Source: an uncultured Chloracidobacterium sp.
GTDB lineage: Bacteria > Acidobacteriota > Blastocatellia > Pyrinomonadales > Pyrinomonadaceae
Length of the DNA: 6,085 nt
Direction: 5' to 3'
NCBI GenBank assembly: GCA_937941715.1
Contig: CALDGX010000131.1
Span: 1 to 6,085, forward strand
Under the pieces are notes generated by a model. The model was not told the origin of the DNA and searched no databases. It saw nothing but the letters and a program-made list of their open reading frames with translations. Positions 5,227-6,085 of this stretch are shown in pieces. A program made the translations under genes and the position numbers. The first letter of the stretch is position 1. Each line of letters begins with the position of its first letter.

Positions 5227-6020
5227 TTTACATATTCCCTTGCTTCCTTGGTGAAGGTCGACGTCGTAATAAAAACACCCTTTCGAGCCTGATTCCCAAG
5301 CAGTGCACCCGCAAACTTCTGAATCTCTGGACGACTCACATTTCCTTCCCATCTCTTAGCCTGAAGATAGATCACATCAAGTCCCACTCGGTCTTCCTTT
5401 ATTATCCCATCAATGGCGCCGTCGCCGCTCTTCCCGATTGCTTGACCAGCGTTTTCTCGCGTGCCGCCATATCCCATCGCAACCAGCAATTGGACGACTA
5501 AGCGTTCAAAAAACAGGGGTGAACATGACTTCACTTGTTCGAGTATTTCGACCGCGAGACGATTACGGATCGCTCGATATGAATCTTCTGATGACTCCTC
5601 CGGCGTATTCGCTTTTTCATCGAAGGATGTTTGCTCAACAAATAATGCAGTTTCGTCAGATTTCCTTTTTCTCGACTTCCTTCCAACGAAATCCATAAAT
5701 TCCGGATACCGTTTCAGAACCTGGTCATTGATATCGGTGGCGCCCGATGAGACGAGATCAAGTCCACGAGAAGTAATACGGAAAAAGCCTCGCCGGGTGG
5801 ACTCCAACAGTCCCGCTTTTCCTAAATATGTTCTGGCCCATCCAACCCGATCCTCGATAATCGGTTTCCTTCCGCTTGCGAGAAGTTGGTTTCGCTCCTC
5901 CTCGGTAAGTCCAAAGGCTCTTGACACCGCAACAACCGCCTCACGCAGCGAGTGTTCCTGTCCGTCCGCCGCGAACTTAAGCAGCGGAAGCATCGAGGTC
6001 TGATATGTTGGAAGAGGCAT
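5205..6020 (-). CDS. mrr: Mrr-type restriction endonuclease, frameshifted near the 3' end
   Basis: 271 codons remain in frame. Residues 1-90 match the Mrr N-terminal winged-helix domain (PTYQTSMLPLLKFAADGQEH near the start; GKAGLLES and GFFRITSRGLDLV). A polar linker covers about 112-150. The PD-(D/E)xK catalytic domain begins near 155: FFERLVVQLLVAMGY, D204 in GDGAIDG, and Q220-A-K222 in YLQAKRW. Mrr proteins cut foreign, usually methylated, DNA. After V264 the frame leaves the family sequence (residues KPPRSFW, then TAG), and the true tail continues in another frame down to 5098. The lost piece includes a core beta strand, so the product is probably inactive unless the missing base is a sequencing error. 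The start at 6020 fits the family's N-terminus, though no clear Shine-Dalgarno site is seen. Confidence 0.85.
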   Translation of the reverse strand: MPLPTYQTSMLPLLKFAADGQEHSLREAVVAVSRAFGLTEEERNQLLASGRKPIIEDRVGWARTYLGKAGLLESTRRGFFRITSRGLDLVSSGATDINDQVLKRYPEFMDFVGRKSRKRKSDETALFVEQTSFDEKANTPEESSEDSYRAIRNRLAVEILEQVKSCSPLFFERLVVQLLVAMGYGGTRENAGQAIGKSGDGAIDGIIKEDRVGLDVIYLQAKRWEGNVSRPEIQKFAGALLGNQARKGVFITTSTFTKEAREYVKPPRSFW

Positions 6021-6029
6021 AACTGAAAA

Positions 6030-6085
6030 TTATTTCAAAAACTTCGAATCAAACGCCCGCGGCAGGAGTTCGCTCATCTGGATCG
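6030..6085 (-). CDS. Possible 3' end of an upstream gene, unidentified
   Basis: An open minus-strand frame enters from the right edge and encodes 17 residues (IQMSELLPRAFDSKFLK) before TAA at 6032-6030. It ends 9 nt before the mrr start, a spacing typical of operons. The segment is too short to identify or to prove coding. Confidence 0.3.
   Translation of the reverse strand, partial: IQMSELLPRAFDSKFLK

Noticed and set aside
5205..5240. Programmed -1 frameshift joining the two parts of mrr
   Set aside because: A -1 slip would restore the frame, but the zero-frame context T GTA AAG is not a slippery heptamer and no strong downstream structure is visible.
5438..6003. Plus-strand frames of 86 and 180 codons opposite mrr
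   Set aside because: Both are antisense to the recognisable Mrr domains and have no motif of their own.

Overview
The window reads as a bacterial chromosome fragment in which every gene I can support lies on the minus strand, so transcription runs from high to low coordinates. A Blastocatellia-type member of Acidobacteriota is my best guess. That rests on the style of the TonB-C protein, the many exported proteins and my recollection of similar palindromic repeats in such genomes; no marker gene proves it. I see no tRNA, rRNA, CRISPR array or transposase gene.

Right part (about 4490-6085): a tight cluster that looks like mobile or defence cargo. It holds the last 17 codons of an unidentified upstream gene, an Mrr-type restriction endonuclease gene, a 70-residue small protein and a 151-residue MNT-fold nucleotidyltransferase. 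The mrr gene has lost one base near its 3' end, so its last 42 codons lie in another frame. Its original stop overlaps the small gene's start by 4 nt (ATGA), and the small gene overlaps the nucleotidyltransferase by 59 nt. By eye this part is AT-richer than the rest (a sample line at 4561-4620 is 26/60 G+C, against 40/60 at 3241-3300), which suggests separate acquisition.

Middle part (1643-4456): a metal-dependent amidohydrolase of the MTA/SAH deaminase family with an unexpected signal peptide, then, 141 bp further on, an exported TPR-like/proline-rich protein ending in a TonB C-terminal domain. A strong intrinsic terminator follows the TonB-family gene.

Left part (1-1642): a 247-bp intergenic stretch with the terminator and a 97-bp inverted-repeat element, then an exported M1 zinc aminopeptidase whose 3' end lies outside the window. 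The aminopeptidase is unusual in carrying three palindromic repeat insertions, all in frame and all in probable surface loops. Two are inverted copies of a 36-nt two-hairpin element whose first hairpin has changed by compensatory substitutions; the third is a 79-nt inverted pair of REP-like units.

The three left-hand genes all encode exported proteins and all have glutamine at the predicted +1 position after signal cleavage. I see no evidence that they act in one pathway. The most notable points are the in-frame repeats, the frameshifted mrr and the dual-coding overlap between the small gene and the nucleotidyltransferase.
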